Assembly: GCA_963528625.1 (NCBI GenBank)
Contig: CAURVQ010000038.1
Location: 1 to 11,716, forward strand
DNA: 11,716 nt
Source of the DNA: CALHVR01 sp963528625
GTDB taxonomy: Bacteria > Fusobacteriota > Fusobacteriia > Fusobacteriales > Leptotrichiaceae
Reading direction: 5' to 3'
Both the position numbers and the translations under genes were made by a program. Below, one piece after another: positions 1-6,871 of this stretch; position 1 is the first letter of the stretch, and every line of letters begins with the position of its first letter. A model generated the notes under the pieces. The model worked only from the letters and a program-made list of their open reading frames with translations. It did no database searches and was not told the DNA's origin.

Positions 1-250
1 TCGTTTAAAATAAGCTGTTTGTTAATTTCTTGTGCCTTAATTGGCTATTTTGTAGACCCACAGGGATTTTATTTATATTATAATAAATCACTATAAAGTA
101 TCATTTTGTTCAAAATCAATGAATTATATCAAATTGCAATTGTGATGAATTATCATAAAACACCATAGACTAACCCTAAAAAAGTCCCCATTTTTTTAAT
201 TAGGGACTCTTTCTATTTTTGGGGGATTTTTTATTTTTAAGCTCCCAATT
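1..250. other. Gene-free left edge, possible attachment region
   Basis: I see no supported gene here apart from the terminator at 176-208. Positions 54-74 contain a patch of higher GC (GTAGACCCACAGGGATT). Read on the minus strand it resembles the 3' end of a tRNA: a T-loop end, a five-base T-stem half, a seven-base acceptor half and a discriminator base. Integrases of this type often use tRNA 3' ends, and only the 3' fragment would be expected at the far end of an element. I found no second copy in the window, and the implied acceptor stem would start with A, which is unusual, so this is a weak attachment-site candidate. Confidence 0.2.
176..210 (-). terminator. Intrinsic terminator of the integrase operon
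   Basis: On the minus strand a six-base stem (183-188 pairs with 203-208, AGTCCC/GGGACT) is followed by a run of six T (positions 183-178). It lies downstream of the integrase and the small HTH frame, so it should end the lysogeny transcript. The plus-strand side (209-220) is also T-rich, so it may work in both directions. Confidence 0.65.
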
Positions 251-385
251 CTAATTGATTTTTGTCTTTCCATTCTCTATATCTGAATAGGCTTTTTGAC
301 TAATACCTAGTTCAAATGCCATGTACTCTTGAGTTAAGTCTTTTTCTCTTCTAATTTTTCTCAGGTTATTGTTTTTGATATTCAT
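251..385 (-). CDS. Short XRE-type HTH protein, probably truncated
   Basis: This 44-codon frame starts at ATG 385-383 and stops at TAG 253-251. It reads as the first four helices of an XRE/HTH_3 domain: LRKIRREKDLTQEYMAFELG, then an ISQKAYSDIENGKTKI recognition-helix segment. Family members normally continue with a fifth helix after the ENGKTKI motif. Here the frame stops at once. A one-base shift would add only QLELGA before another stop, so the gene looks truncated or frameshifted rather than merely short. It begins 17 nt after the integrase stop and ends before the terminator at 176-208, so it may be the last cistron of the lysogeny operon. It could instead be a remnant of a gene outside the element. 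The HTH assignment is good, but whether it works is doubtful. Confidence 0.55.
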   Translation of the reverse strand: MNIKNNNLRKIRREKDLTQEYMAFELGISQKAYSDIENGKTKIN

Positions 386-402
386 ACATATATGTTTTTT
401 AA

Positions 403-1656
403 TTATAAAAGGTTAAATTTTTCCATTGCATTTATTTTAATTTCATCAGCAATGTCAATGTATGGTTTCATTGCCTTGTAATCACTATGTCCTGTCCACT
501 TCATAACAACTTGTGGTGGAATACCCAATGATAAAGCATTACAAATAAATGTTCTTCTCCCTGCATGTGTACCCAATAAAGCGTATTTTGGTGTTTCTAT
601 ATCAAATCTTTTGTTCCCTCTATAATAAGTTTCCCTTATTATTTCATTTATTTCTGCTAACTCTCCAAGCTCTTTTAGATAATCATTCATTTTTTGATTT
701 GTTATCACAGGGAAAACTTTATCACCTTCCAAATTTTTATATTTTTCTATTAAAGCTTTACTATATTTATTTAATTCAATTACCAAACTATCTGTTGTCT
801 TTATCGTTGTAATATGAATAGAATCATCTTTGATATTACTCTTTTTTAGGTTTGCTACATCAGAGTAACGAAGTCCTGTAAAACACTGAAATAGAAACAC
901 ATCTCTAACTCTCTCAAGATATTGTTTTTGAGAAGGAATATTACATTCTTTCAATTTTTCAAGTTCAGATTGGGTAAGAAATATGATTTTTTTCTGTGTC
1001 GTCTTCAGTTTGGGTCTAAATGTCTCGAAAGTATTATCCGAAATATACTTTTTCCTCAACGCCCATCTTAAAAACCATCTCAAAAATGAAAACCTTTTTA
1101 ATAATGTTGAATTTTTAAGTTTCAATTCTTCTTGCAAATAATACTGAAACTCTATAAGTTTAGATTCTGTAAAATCTTTAAAACTTATATTGGAATCAAA
1201 TTCTAAAAGATACCGCTTTTGAGTTTCCATCTTTTGATAAGTTGCCTTTGTCCATACATTTTTCTTTCCTTCCTCCTTAATAAATAAGTCATAAACTTCA
1301 AAAAATGACAACTCATTTTCACTCTTCTTTTCCTTGCCTATTTCTTTATTAAATTCAGCTCTAAATTCATTATCATTAGGGATTTCATTCTCTTTTTCAA
1401 ATGATAAAAATACCTTTTCACAGGCTCGTTCATATTCTTGAATTTTCCTATTAATTATATTAGCAGGAATTTTCTTTTTCCCGTGTGTAGTGTTTATTTT
1501 ACAGCGTTGAGTTTCCTTACTCCACTTATCAACTTCTATTCTATAGCCTACATTAAAAGCAACGATAAATCCACTCCATTTTATCCTATAACGAAGTTTA
1601 GCAGTAGGGTTGTCTTTTTCTTTGTCTAATAAAAATTGTGCGTGGTATTTTATCAT
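403..1656 (-). CDS. int: Tyrosine-family site-specific integrase
   Basis: This 417-residue tyrosine recombinase would catalyse integration and excision of the element. Residues about 1-90 look like the Bacteroidetes arm-type DNA-binding domain (YRIKWSGF, then EVDKWSKETQR). Residues 115-215 look like the SAM-like core-binding domain. The catalytic domain runs from about 225. Visible active-site residues are Arg263 (GLRYSD), Lys286 (TTIKTTD), His364 and Arg367 (HAGRR), His390 (TGHSD) and the nucleophile Tyr399 (MKPYIDI), so the pentad is complete and the enzyme is probably active. The length is normal for this group. The ATG overlaps the stop of the upstream gene by four bases (ATGA), so the two are translationally coupled within the repressor operon. 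The specific attachment site cannot be read from the protein. Confidence 0.97.
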   Translation of the reverse strand: MIKYHAQFLLDKEKDNPTAKLRYRIKWSGFIVAFNVGYRIEVDKWSKETQRCKINTTHGKKKIPANIINRKIQEYERACEKVFLSFEKENEIPNDNEFRAEFNKEIGKEKKSENELSFFEVYDLFIKEEGKKNVWTKATYQKMETQKRYLLEFDSNISFKDFTESKLIEFQYYLQEELKLKNSTLLKRFSFLRWFLRWALRKKYISDNTFETFRPKLKTTQKKIIFLTQSELEKLKECNIPSQKQYLERVRDVFLFQCFTGLRYSDVANLKKSNIKDDSIHITTIKTTDSLVIELNKYSKALIEKYKNLEGDKVFPVITNQKMNDYLKELGELAEINEIIRETYYRGNKRFDIETPKYALLGTHAGRRTFICNALSLGIPPQVVMKWTGHSDYKAMKPYIDIADEIKINAMEKFNLL

Positions 1657-2282
1657 TTACTATTAAATTCTATAGTTATTCCACCTGTTCTTTCAAGTTC
1701 ACTAAATTTGTATTCTTTTGAAATCAATAATTTGCCATCTGAATATATATTTATTGTTTTAGTAAGATTTGTAGGCTCATTATGGTTAAAATCTTTGCGA
1801 TATGTTCCCATTATTCTTAATATTCCAGATAAAACAGGAGCTGTGGTTTCGTAAATCTCTATTTCTTTTAAAGGTATATTGGGTTCGCTTTCTACTCCAC
1901 TATATCCTTGAAAAACAAATATAGTGTGTTCATTAATAGCACCTCCTTCTCCTCTCCAATTTATTTTATCATAAGTTTCATCTACTACAATATTTGGTGT
2001 GTGTTCAGAATATTTCAGAATAGGAGAGAAATCATTATTGTTTACTTTTTTAAACTCTAAATATAGAATTTGGTATAAGTCTTTATAATCTCCTTTATTT
2101 ATAACTTCTATTTTAATTTTTCTTTCATCTTTGGAGATGCATTTTTTTACACTCTCGGTGGTAGGTTTTTTATAAATATCCCAACCATCCCATCTCTTCA
2201 TTATATCTGTACAATTATCTTTCTTTTGAGCAGAAAAAAAGATAGCATGAAATGTTAATGCTACAAGGAGAATCTTTTTCAT
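1653..2282 (-). CDS. Secreted protein between repressor and integrase, function unknown
   Basis: This 209-residue protein has a clear N-terminal signal peptide: basic MKK, hydrophobic residues 4-17, and a likely cut in FFSA|Q, a form common in Flavobacteriia. The mature part is soluble-looking, with two cysteines (24 and 48) that could form a disulfide, and no further membrane segment. I do not recognise a family. The gene starts 2 nt after the repressor stop and overlaps the integrase start by 4 nt, so it is embedded in the lysogeny operon and should be expressed in the lysogen. That position suits a lysogenic-conversion or superinfection-exclusion protein acting in the envelope, but this is inferred from position alone. 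An envelope protein of host origin is an alternative. That it is a real secreted gene is well supported. Confidence 0.85.
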   Translation of the reverse strand: MKKILLVALTFHAIFFSAQKKDNCTDIMKRWDGWDIYKKPTTESVKKCISKDERKIKIEVINKGDYKDLYQILYLEFKKVNNNDFSPILKYSEHTPNIVVDETYDKINWRGEGGAINEHTIFVFQGYSGVESEPNIPLKEIEIYETTAPVLSGILRIMGTYRKDFNHNEPTNLTKTINIYSDGKLLISKEYKFSELERTGGITIEFNSK

Positions 2283-2284
2283 AA

Positions 2285-2692
2285 TTACTTATTCTTTAGA
2301 ATTTCCAATAATGTATCTATTTGTTTTTGACTTGTTTTTAATCTTTCATTTAATTCCTTTTGTACATCTTGATACCCTTTTTGAAGCTCTAATAAATTTG
2401 AAAAATCATTGTGGGAAATTGTCACATTTCCTTCAATGTTATTTATATTACTGTTTATACTATTATTTCCTTTTGCTTTTTGCGTATTTATTGGTTTAAT
2501 CATTTCTCCTTTTCCTGTTAAAAGCCATTTTTCATTTAATTGAGGGTACACATTCAATATCTTATTTAAACTTCGAGAGCTGATACTTTCTCCTAAATTA
2601 TTAACATATCCAGCAGATAAACCTACATTTTGAGCAAATTTATTTTGTCCAATGCCTAAATATTCTAAAAAAATTATTAATCTATCTTTCAT
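2285..2692 (-). CDS. XRE-family phage repressor with coiled-coil tail, no S24 domain
   Basis: This is a 135-residue protein from ATG 2692 (MKDRLIIFLEYLGIGQNKFA). A longer frame starts at 2716, but the conserved domain begins at MKDR. Residues 5-50 form an XRE helix-turn-helix, followed by the EKWLLTGKGEM motif (55-64) typical of Bacteroidetes phage repressors. Residues about 70-95 are an Asn/Ser-rich linker and 97-133 a charged helix suitable for coiled-coil oligomerisation. The C-terminal S24 peptidase domain found in LexA/CI-type repressors is absent, so RecA-driven self-cleavage is not expected. Induction probably needs another factor, such as the antirepressor encoded at 3080. It is divergent from the early operon, heads the operon with the secreted protein and integrase, and presumably binds 2693-2841. 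Confidence 0.88.
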   Translation of the reverse strand: MKDRLIIFLEYLGIGQNKFAQNVGLSAGYVNNLGESISSRSLNKILNVYPQLNEKWLLTGKGEMIKPINTQKAKGNNSINSNINNIEGNVTISHNDFSNLLELQKGYQDVQKELNERLKTSQKQIDTLLEILKNK

Positions 2693-2841
2693 AAAAATTT
2701 TGTTTCTGATAATCAATTATTTATAATGATGTTTATATAGTAAAGTATATAAATCATGTTATTTCATATAAATAATTATATATTCGCAATATAAATATAG
2801 TTATATTTTAAATACAAATTAACAACAAATATATAAAAATT
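2693..2841. promoter_or_regulatory. Divergent promoter/operator region with repeated AT-rich half-sites
   Basis: This very AT-rich gap separates the divergent repressor and early operons. It contains a perfect inverted repeat with 8-bp arms (TTTATATA at 2732-2739, TATATAAA at 2746-2753, 6-bp spacer), flanked by partly symmetric ATGA/TCAT. It also has three direct copies of ATATAAAT (2747-2754, 2766-2773, 2789-2796) and a second dyad (2779-2784 TATATT, 2788-2793 AATATA). Possible -7 boxes are TATATTTG on the minus strand (2833-2826) and TATATTCG on the plus strand (2779-2786). Neither has a convincing upstream TTG. The repeats fit multiple operator sites for the repressor and the Cro-like protein, but in such AT-rich DNA some may be chance. 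Confidence 0.55.
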
Positions 2842-3096
2842 ATGGAAGTAAGTGAAACCATCATTGAAAAAATACTGAATGATAATAACTTCAGTATAGA
2901 ATTAGCAAAAAGACTTGGAAATCAGCAACAATCAGTTCTTGGTTTAGCAAGAAGGAATAGCAGGAATCTAACCCTTTGGGAAGCGGTAATGTTCTATAAA
3001 GAACAAGGCTTTACAGAAGAAGAGATTTTTAAAAATTATCAGTTATATAATTCATCAGTAAAACCTAAAAAATCTAAAAATGAAAGAGTTAATTAA
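2842..3096 (+). CDS. Small Cro-like DNA-binding protein
   Basis: This 84-residue protein is the first gene of the rightward early operon and faces the repressor. Residues 7-40 read as a helix-turn-helix (EKILNDNNFSIELAKRLGNQ, then a QQSVLGLARRN recognition segment), followed by a WEAVMFYKEQGFTEEEIF helix pair and a basic Lys-rich tail. By position and size it is a Cro-type repressor or early regulator that would bind the shared operator region. I do not recognise a specific named family. It overlaps the antirepressor by 17 nt in another frame. A leader of A and T without a Shine-Dalgarno sequence precedes the ATG, as usual in Bacteroidetes. Confidence 0.8.
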   Translation: MEVSETIIEKILNDNNFSIELAKRLGNQQQSVLGLARRNSRNLTLWEAVMFYKEQGFTEEEIFKNYQLYNSSVKPKKSKNERVN

Positions 3097-3676
3097 AATT
3101 ACACAACACAATGGAAATTCTTTTTTTTCAGCGAGGGAATTACATAAGTTTTTGGAGGTAGGAAAAGTTTTTGGAGCATGGATAAATGAGCGTATTGAGC
3201 AATTTGGATTCATTGAAAATCAAGACTATGTAGTTTTTTCCGAAATTGGAAAAAACCCAAAAGGAGGACGCCCAATGAAAGAATACCTTCTTTCAATAGA
3301 TATGGCAAAAGAACTTTCAATGCTGGAAAGAAACGAAAAAGGAAAACAAGCAAGAATATACTTTATAGAATGTGAAAAAAGACTCAGAGAGCAAAGTCTA
3401 AATTATTATTCTATTGAAGTTTCCCCTGAAAGAATAGCAGAAAGAAGAAAAATATTACAAAAACAATTTGTAGAAGAACTTCGTAAATACTTTTATAGAG
3501 GGGATTTGACAAATGTTTCCAAAGAAAATAAAATTTCTTATAATAAAATAATTAGAGTGATGAGTGGAAACTCCTTTGATGACAGAATTATAGATATTCT
3601 CTATGAAAAAGCAATGAATAATAAGTATCCTTTGGAATGTAAAATGGAAGTAATGATAACCGACTTAAAATCATAA
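3080..3676 (+). CDS. AntA/AntB-type antirepressor with extra C-terminal HTH-like region
   Basis: This protein has 198 residues. Residues about 12-82 match the AntA/AntB antirepressor domain: SARELHKFLEVGKVFGAWI, ERIEQFGFIENQDYVVFS, then EYLLSIDMAKELSMLERNEKGKQARIYFIECEKRL. Such domains occur in phage antirepressors, which relieve repression. The C-terminal part (115-195) differs: a charged helix, then a segment that looks like a helix-turn-helix (GDLTNVSKENKISYNKIIRVMSG) and an ILYEKAMNN helix, so it may bind DNA itself. It is the second gene of the early operon, starting inside the Cro-like gene and ending 2 nt before the first DUF3853 gene. Because the repressor lacks a cleavable domain, this protein is a good candidate for the induction switch. 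That partnership is inferred. Confidence 0.88.
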   Translation: MKELIKITQHNGNSFFSARELHKFLEVGKVFGAWINERIEQFGFIENQDYVVFSEIGKNPKGGRPMKEYLLSIDMAKELSMLERNEKGKQARIYFIECEKRLREQSLNYYSIEVSPERIAERRKILQKQFVEELRKYFYRGDLTNVSKENKISYNKIIRVMSGNSFDDRIIDILYEKAMNNKYPLECKMEVMITDLKS

Positions 3677-3678
3677 AA

Positions 3679-3963
3679 ATGAATATTGATAGAGACACTC
3701 CAATATGGCAACTGACTCTTGGTGATTTTTTACAAGCATTTCAGAAATATACCGAAATACCTAATAATCCAGAACAAGAAGTTATAGAAAAAAAAGAGTA
3801 TGTATATGGAATTAATGGTCTAGCAGATTTAATAGGGTGTTCTAAAACCCACGCTTCTCGATTAAAAAGTCAAGGAATATTTGATGAAGCGATAATCCAA
3901 AGAGGCAGAAAAATAATTATTGATAGAGAAAAAGCTTTAGAGTTATTTAATAATAAATTATAA
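3679..3963 (+). CDS. DUF3853 family protein, copy 1
   Basis: This 94-residue protein has an N-terminal TPIWQLTLGDFLQAF segment, a short variable linker, and then a compact HTH-like core: YVYGINGLADLIGCSKTHASRLKSQG, a DEAIIQRGRKIIID wing and a final helix. This is the pattern of DUF3853, a small family common in Bacteroidetes mobile elements and usually taken to be excisionase-like or DNA-binding. The role here is unproven. An excisionase, an early regulator or a replication accessory are all possible. The gene starts 2 nt after the antirepressor stop and is followed after 5 nt by a clear paralogue at 3969. Confidence 0.85.
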   Translation: MNIDRDTPIWQLTLGDFLQAFQKYTEIPNNPEQEVIEKKEYVYGINGLADLIGCSKTHASRLKSQGIFDEAIIQRGRKIIIDREKALELFNNKL

Positions 3964-3968
3964 ATACT

Positions 3969-4238
3969 ATGGACATCAATCCTAATACTCAATTATTACA
4001 CCTTACGGTGGCAGAATATATAGAGTTGCATAAGGTAGTAACTGGGCAAAAAAAAGAAATTAAAGAATATGTGTATGGATTGAAAGGCTTGGCAAAGATA
4101 TTAGGCTGTTCAAGAACAACTGCTTCTAAAATTAAAAACTCTGGGATGATAGATGATGCAATATCTCAAGTGGGAAAGTTAATCGTAATAGATAAGAAAA
4201 AAGTTCTTGAAATTATAGCAAAAGAGAATGAATTATGA
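3969..4238 (+). CDS. DUF3853 family protein, copy 2
   Basis: This 89-residue paralogue of the preceding gene keeps the same plan: NTQLLHLTVAEYIELH, linker, then YVYGLKGLAKILGCSRTTASKIKNSG, a DAISQVGKLIVID wing and a terminal helix. Shared positions lie mainly in the YVYG-GLA--GCS-T-AS--K--G core and the D-AI-Q-G---ID wing, while the linker and tail differ, so the duplication is old or the copies were acquired separately. Two such proteins side by side could act as a heteromer or bind different sites. Its stop overlaps the ATG of the replication gene (ATGA), so the genes are coupled. Confidence 0.85.
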   Translation: MDINPNTQLLHLTVAEYIELHKVVTGQKKEIKEYVYGLKGLAKILGCSRTTASKIKNSGMIDDAISQVGKLIVIDKKKVLEIIAKENEL

Positions 4239-4939
4239 ATTATACTGAATTAACAACCAAATTTTGGTCTATAAATGAAAAATCTCCATTAGGAGCATCT
4301 GCTATTGCATTATATTTTTTTCTATTGGAAAAATGTAGACAAAATGATGGCAAAGATTTCACAATATCAGATAATGCAATAGGTCAAAAATTATCTTTAA
4401 CTAGACCAACTATTAATGCTCTTAAATCAAAATTAAGAAATGTTGGTTTAATTCAGTATCAAACAAGAAATGGGGTGCCAAGTATTTATAGAATAATAAC
4501 TGATATTTCTTTCTTACTACAAGAATCACTCCAAAAAGAGACTTTAAATATTAAAAATAAAGTAAGTCAAGAATCAGAACCATTCAAAAAAATGATAGAA
4601 AGCCCTATTATAAATGACATTCAACCTAAAATATTAGAAGAAAAAACAATTCATACATCAACAAGAGAAAATATAAATATACCCTCATTAGATGAGTTTA
4701 TGAATTTTGCTAAAAGTTTAGAAATTTATGATGAAACAATGGATTTTGCTATCAAATCAAAATATGAATCATGGAGAGACAATGGCTGGGTCAATGGACT
4801 TGGAATCCCTATAAATAAGTGGCAAAACAATTTAAAAAACACACTGCCACATTTAAAAACCTCAAAAAAGAAACCCTCAGGACTTCAACCTAATAACATT
4901 CCTACTATAAAACGCCCAAAACAAACTTACAATGAATAA
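4235..4939 (+). CDS. Winged-helix phage replication protein, probable initiator or helicase loader
   Basis: This is a 234-residue protein. Residues about 18-90 form a winged-helix domain (LGASAIALYFFLLEKCR, then TISDNAIGQKLSLTRPTIN, then a YQTRNGVPSIYRI wing). Residues 95-145 are a charged, probably flexible linker. Residues 149-207 form a second conserved block (PSLDEFMNFAKSLEIYD, AIKSKYESWRDNGW, INKWQNNLKNTLPHL) seen in Bacteroidetes phage replication proteins. The tail is basic. A winged helix with a C-terminal partner-binding block directly upstream of a DnaB-type helicase fits a lambda O/DnaD-like role: origin recognition and helicase recruitment. The origin could lie within or near this gene, but I saw no clear iterons. 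It overlaps the upstream gene by 4 nt and the helicase gene by 8 nt. Confidence 0.82.
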   Translation: MNYTELTTKFWSINEKSPLGASAIALYFFLLEKCRQNDGKDFTISDNAIGQKLSLTRPTINALKSKLRNVGLIQYQTRNGVPSIYRIITDISFLLQESLQKETLNIKNKVSQESEPFKKMIESPIINDIQPKILEEKTIHTSTRENINIPSLDEFMNFAKSLEIYDETMDFAIKSKYESWRDNGWVNGLGIPINKWQNNLKNTLPHLKTSKKKPSGLQPNNIPTIKRPKQTYNE

Positions 4940-6245
4940 CACAAATATTAAATTAGAAAAAGAAATTTTAGCTTATTTAATCCAAGAACCATCTCTGTTC
5001 GCTAACCATTATACCAAACTAAATCTTAATCTATTCACAACAAAAGAAAATAGACTTATATACTCTGTTATTGCGGACTTATGGGAAAATGGTAAAGGAA
5101 TAGATTTAATGATTGTAACATTAGAATTAAATAAGAGAGGGCATTCTCATTTAGACCATTATGTTATAGACTTGATGACTAACTCTTTTTCTTCTGCAAA
5201 CTTTGAATATCATTTAATGGTTTTGGTGGAACTATCTGTAAAAAGAGATTTTATAGTTAAGTTTTCAAAATTATTGAGGTTTGCTCAAGAACCCAATATG
5301 GATATATTTGATATTCGTGATAAAGCTTTTGAGTATTTTGATAATTTATTTTTAGACCAATTTATAGACAACAATAAGCAATATCAAAGCTTTTCAAGTC
5401 TTGTTCATAAAGCAGAAGAGAGATTTGACAATATCAATCTTAATGGGATTACAGGTATCCCAAGTTCATTAGGTATCATCAATAAAACAATGGGAGGTTG
5501 GCAAAATTCAGACCTTACTATTGTGGCAGGAAGACCTGGAATGGGAAAAACAGCATTTTTAGTTCAGCAGGTAGTAGATTTAGCAATCCAAAATATGGCA
5601 GTGGGTATATTCTCATTGGAAATGTCTGCGGAACAAATTGCTGTGAGAATTATTACAAATTATACCAAAATTCCAAACTCTTCAATATTGAGAAAAGGTC
5701 TGAAAGAAGATGAAAGAGAGAGGTATTATCACTATAAGGAAGACTTGACCAAACTAAAAATACATATTGATGACACTCCATCAATATCTATTCAAGATTT
5801 AAAAGTCAAGGCTAAAATGATGAAATTGAAATATAATATAAAAGCCTTATTTGTTGATTATTTACAATTAGCAACTTATGAAAAATCACAAAATAGAGAG
5901 CAAGAAATCGCTAAAATCTCATCAGGATTAAAGGCTATTGCAAAAGAATTAGATATACCAGTAATCGCGCTCTCTCAACTTTCAAGAGCTGTAGAGAGCA
6001 GGCCTAATAAACGACCTCAATTATCCGATTTAAGAGAGTCTGGTTCAATAGAACAGGATGCAGATGAAGTCATTTTCCTCTATCGTCCAGAATATTACAA
6101 TATTGATGAATGGGATGATTACAATAATGCTCTTACAAAAAATGAGGTGGAAATTATGATAGCTAAAAATAGAAATGGAGGATTATTAGATGAGAGATAT
6201 AAAGTAAATATGGCGATTTCTGAATTTAGAAATATAGAATATTAA
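4932..6245 (+). CDS. dnaB: DnaB-family replicative DNA helicase
   Basis: This 437-residue protein is a hexameric 5'-3' DNA helicase. Residues about 5-105 are the DnaB N-terminal domain (EKEILAYLIQEPSLF) and the RecA-like ATPase domain follows from about 170. Visible motifs are Walker A AGRPGMGKT (199-207, Lys206), Walker B ALFVDYLQL (Asp309), the SQLSRAVESRPNKRPQLSDLRESG region (348-371) with IEQDAD, and AKNRNG (411-416) near the C-terminus, where the arginine finger of DnaB proteins lies. It is a little shorter than typical bacterial DnaB but complete. It follows the winged-helix replication protein, with overlapping frames, and the pair probably forms the element's own replication module. 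Phage-encoded status is inferred from context. Confidence 0.96.
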   Translation: MNNTNIKLEKEILAYLIQEPSLFANHYTKLNLNLFTTKENRLIYSVIADLWENGKGIDLMIVTLELNKRGHSHLDHYVIDLMTNSFSSANFEYHLMVLVELSVKRDFIVKFSKLLRFAQEPNMDIFDIRDKAFEYFDNLFLDQFIDNNKQYQSFSSLVHKAEERFDNINLNGITGIPSSLGIINKTMGGWQNSDLTIVAGRPGMGKTAFLVQQVVDLAIQNMAVGIFSLEMSAEQIAVRIITNYTKIPNSSILRKGLKEDERERYYHYKEDLTKLKIHIDDTPSISIQDLKVKAKMMKLKYNIKALFVDYLQLATYEKSQNREQEIAKISSGLKAIAKELDIPVIALSQLSRAVESRPNKRPQLSDLRESGSIEQDADEVIFLYRPEYYNIDEWDDYNNALTKNEVEIMIAKNRNGGLLDERYKVNMAISEFRNIEY

Positions 6246-6260
6246 CCCAAAATAAAAAAT

Positions 6261-6473
6261 ATGAAAAATATAAATAAACAAAATCTTTCCAAAGACATTC
6301 AGCGACAAAAAATAATGTTTGGAATAAGTCTTTTTGCAGTGATATATCTTATCTATTTTGGAGCTCAAAATAAAGAATGGAGCTATTATTGTGCAATAGC
6401 TTCAGCTTATATTTTTACAAAGACTATAAATTTTTTAATAAAAATTTATAAAAATCATAAGCTTCTAAAATGA
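6261..6473 (+). CDS. Small two-span membrane protein
   Basis: This 70-residue protein has a basic N-terminus (residues 1-17), a first hydrophobic span about 18-35 (IMFGISLFAVIYLIYFG), a short polar turn NKEWS, a second span about 41-60 and a basic tail KIYKNHKLLK. The arrangement suggests a hairpin with both ends in the cytoplasm. It follows the helicase by 15 nt on the same strand, so it probably belongs to the early operon. No family is recognised. A holin-like hairpin or an early host-takeover or exclusion protein would fit the topology, but nothing in the sequence decides this. Confidence 0.65.
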   Translation: MKNINKQNLSKDIQRQKIMFGISLFAVIYLIYFGAQNKEWSYYCAIASAYIFTKTINFLIKIYKNHKLLK

Positions 6474-6516
6474 GAATCTTAAGTCCTTTTATTTCAAAAT
6501 AATTGCTCTGTTGTCA

Positions 6517-6675
6517 ATGAATTTAGATCTGTTTAGAATAATAAAACAAGAAGCTATGAAAAAAACTAAACCTAAATTGATAGTAATTTTCCTAATATTA
6601 ACACTGTTAATACTCTTTTTTCTGAAAAAGTTAGAGTTTATATTTATGATACCTCCAAGTCCATTTTTTATTTAA
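6517..6675 (+). CDS. Very small single-span membrane protein
   Basis: This 52-residue frame starts at ATG 6517 and ends at TAA 6673. A second in-frame ATG at 6556 would give 39 residues starting MKKTKPK, which resembles a normal N-terminus. The protein has a lysine-rich segment (about 14-20), one strong hydrophobic span (LIVIFLILTLLILFFL, about 21-36), and then a KKLEFIFMIPPSPFFI tail. It lies between two same-strand genes, 43 nt after the previous stop and 10 nt before the next start, which supports expression as part of the operon. The function is unknown. I cannot tell which ATG is used. Confidence 0.5.
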   Translation: MNLDLFRIIKQEAMKKTKPKLIVIFLILTLLILFFLKKLEFIFMIPPSPFFI

Positions 6676-6685
6676 AATCAATATC

Positions 6686-6871
6686 ATGAATGAATTAGAA
6701 CTATCTACAGAAGAATTATTTCCACCCACAAGGGAGGAATTAGAAGAAATCTTGGAAACTATACAAAAGCAACTGGAAGACCCAAAATTTGAAGAACATT
6801 GGGCGTTTTTACATCAGCAGTATTTACTTAAAAAACAACTATTAAAAGATTTAGAAGATGAAAACTTTTGA
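6686..6871 (+). CDS. Small acidic helical protein
   Basis: This 61-residue, strongly acidic protein has no hydrophobic span. Nearly the whole sequence reads as amphipathic helix (TREELEEILETIQKQLEDP, then EEHWAFLHQQYLLKKQLLKDLEDE). It could form a coiled coil or serve as a small protein-binding partner. Its end overlaps the next gene by 14 nt in another frame, so the two are probably translated together and may act together. Small acidic early phage proteins often bind host DNA-binding proteins or nucleases, but no such role can be shown here. Confidence 0.65.
   Translation: MNELELSTEELFPPTREELEEILETIQKQLEDPKFEEHWAFLHQQYLLKKQLLKDLEDENF

Noticed and set aside
549..1854. Plus-strand open frames opposite the integrase and secreted protein (549-812, 1438-1629, 1636-1854)
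   Set aside because: They are antisense to two well-supported genes, have biased shadow composition (Phe/Leu/Tyr/Ser-rich) and no promoter or neighbour logic.
2311..2499. Plus-strand frame opposite the repressor
   Set aside because: Antisense shadow of the repressor's coiled-coil region, with low-complexity hydrophobic content.
2693..2841. CRISPR-like or iteron reading of the ATATAAAT repeats
   Set aside because: The units are only 8 bp, irregularly spaced (19 and 23 bp) and sit between divergent regulator genes, so operators explain them better. No CRISPR array is present anywhere in the window.
5498..5713. Out-of-frame ORF inside the helicase gene
   Set aside because: It lies wholly within a clear DnaB coding sequence and has no independent start signal or recognisable domain.
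6186..6368. Minus-strand frame across the helicase end and the next gene
   Set aside because: Antisense to two genes in the same operon, with no promoter box at its start.
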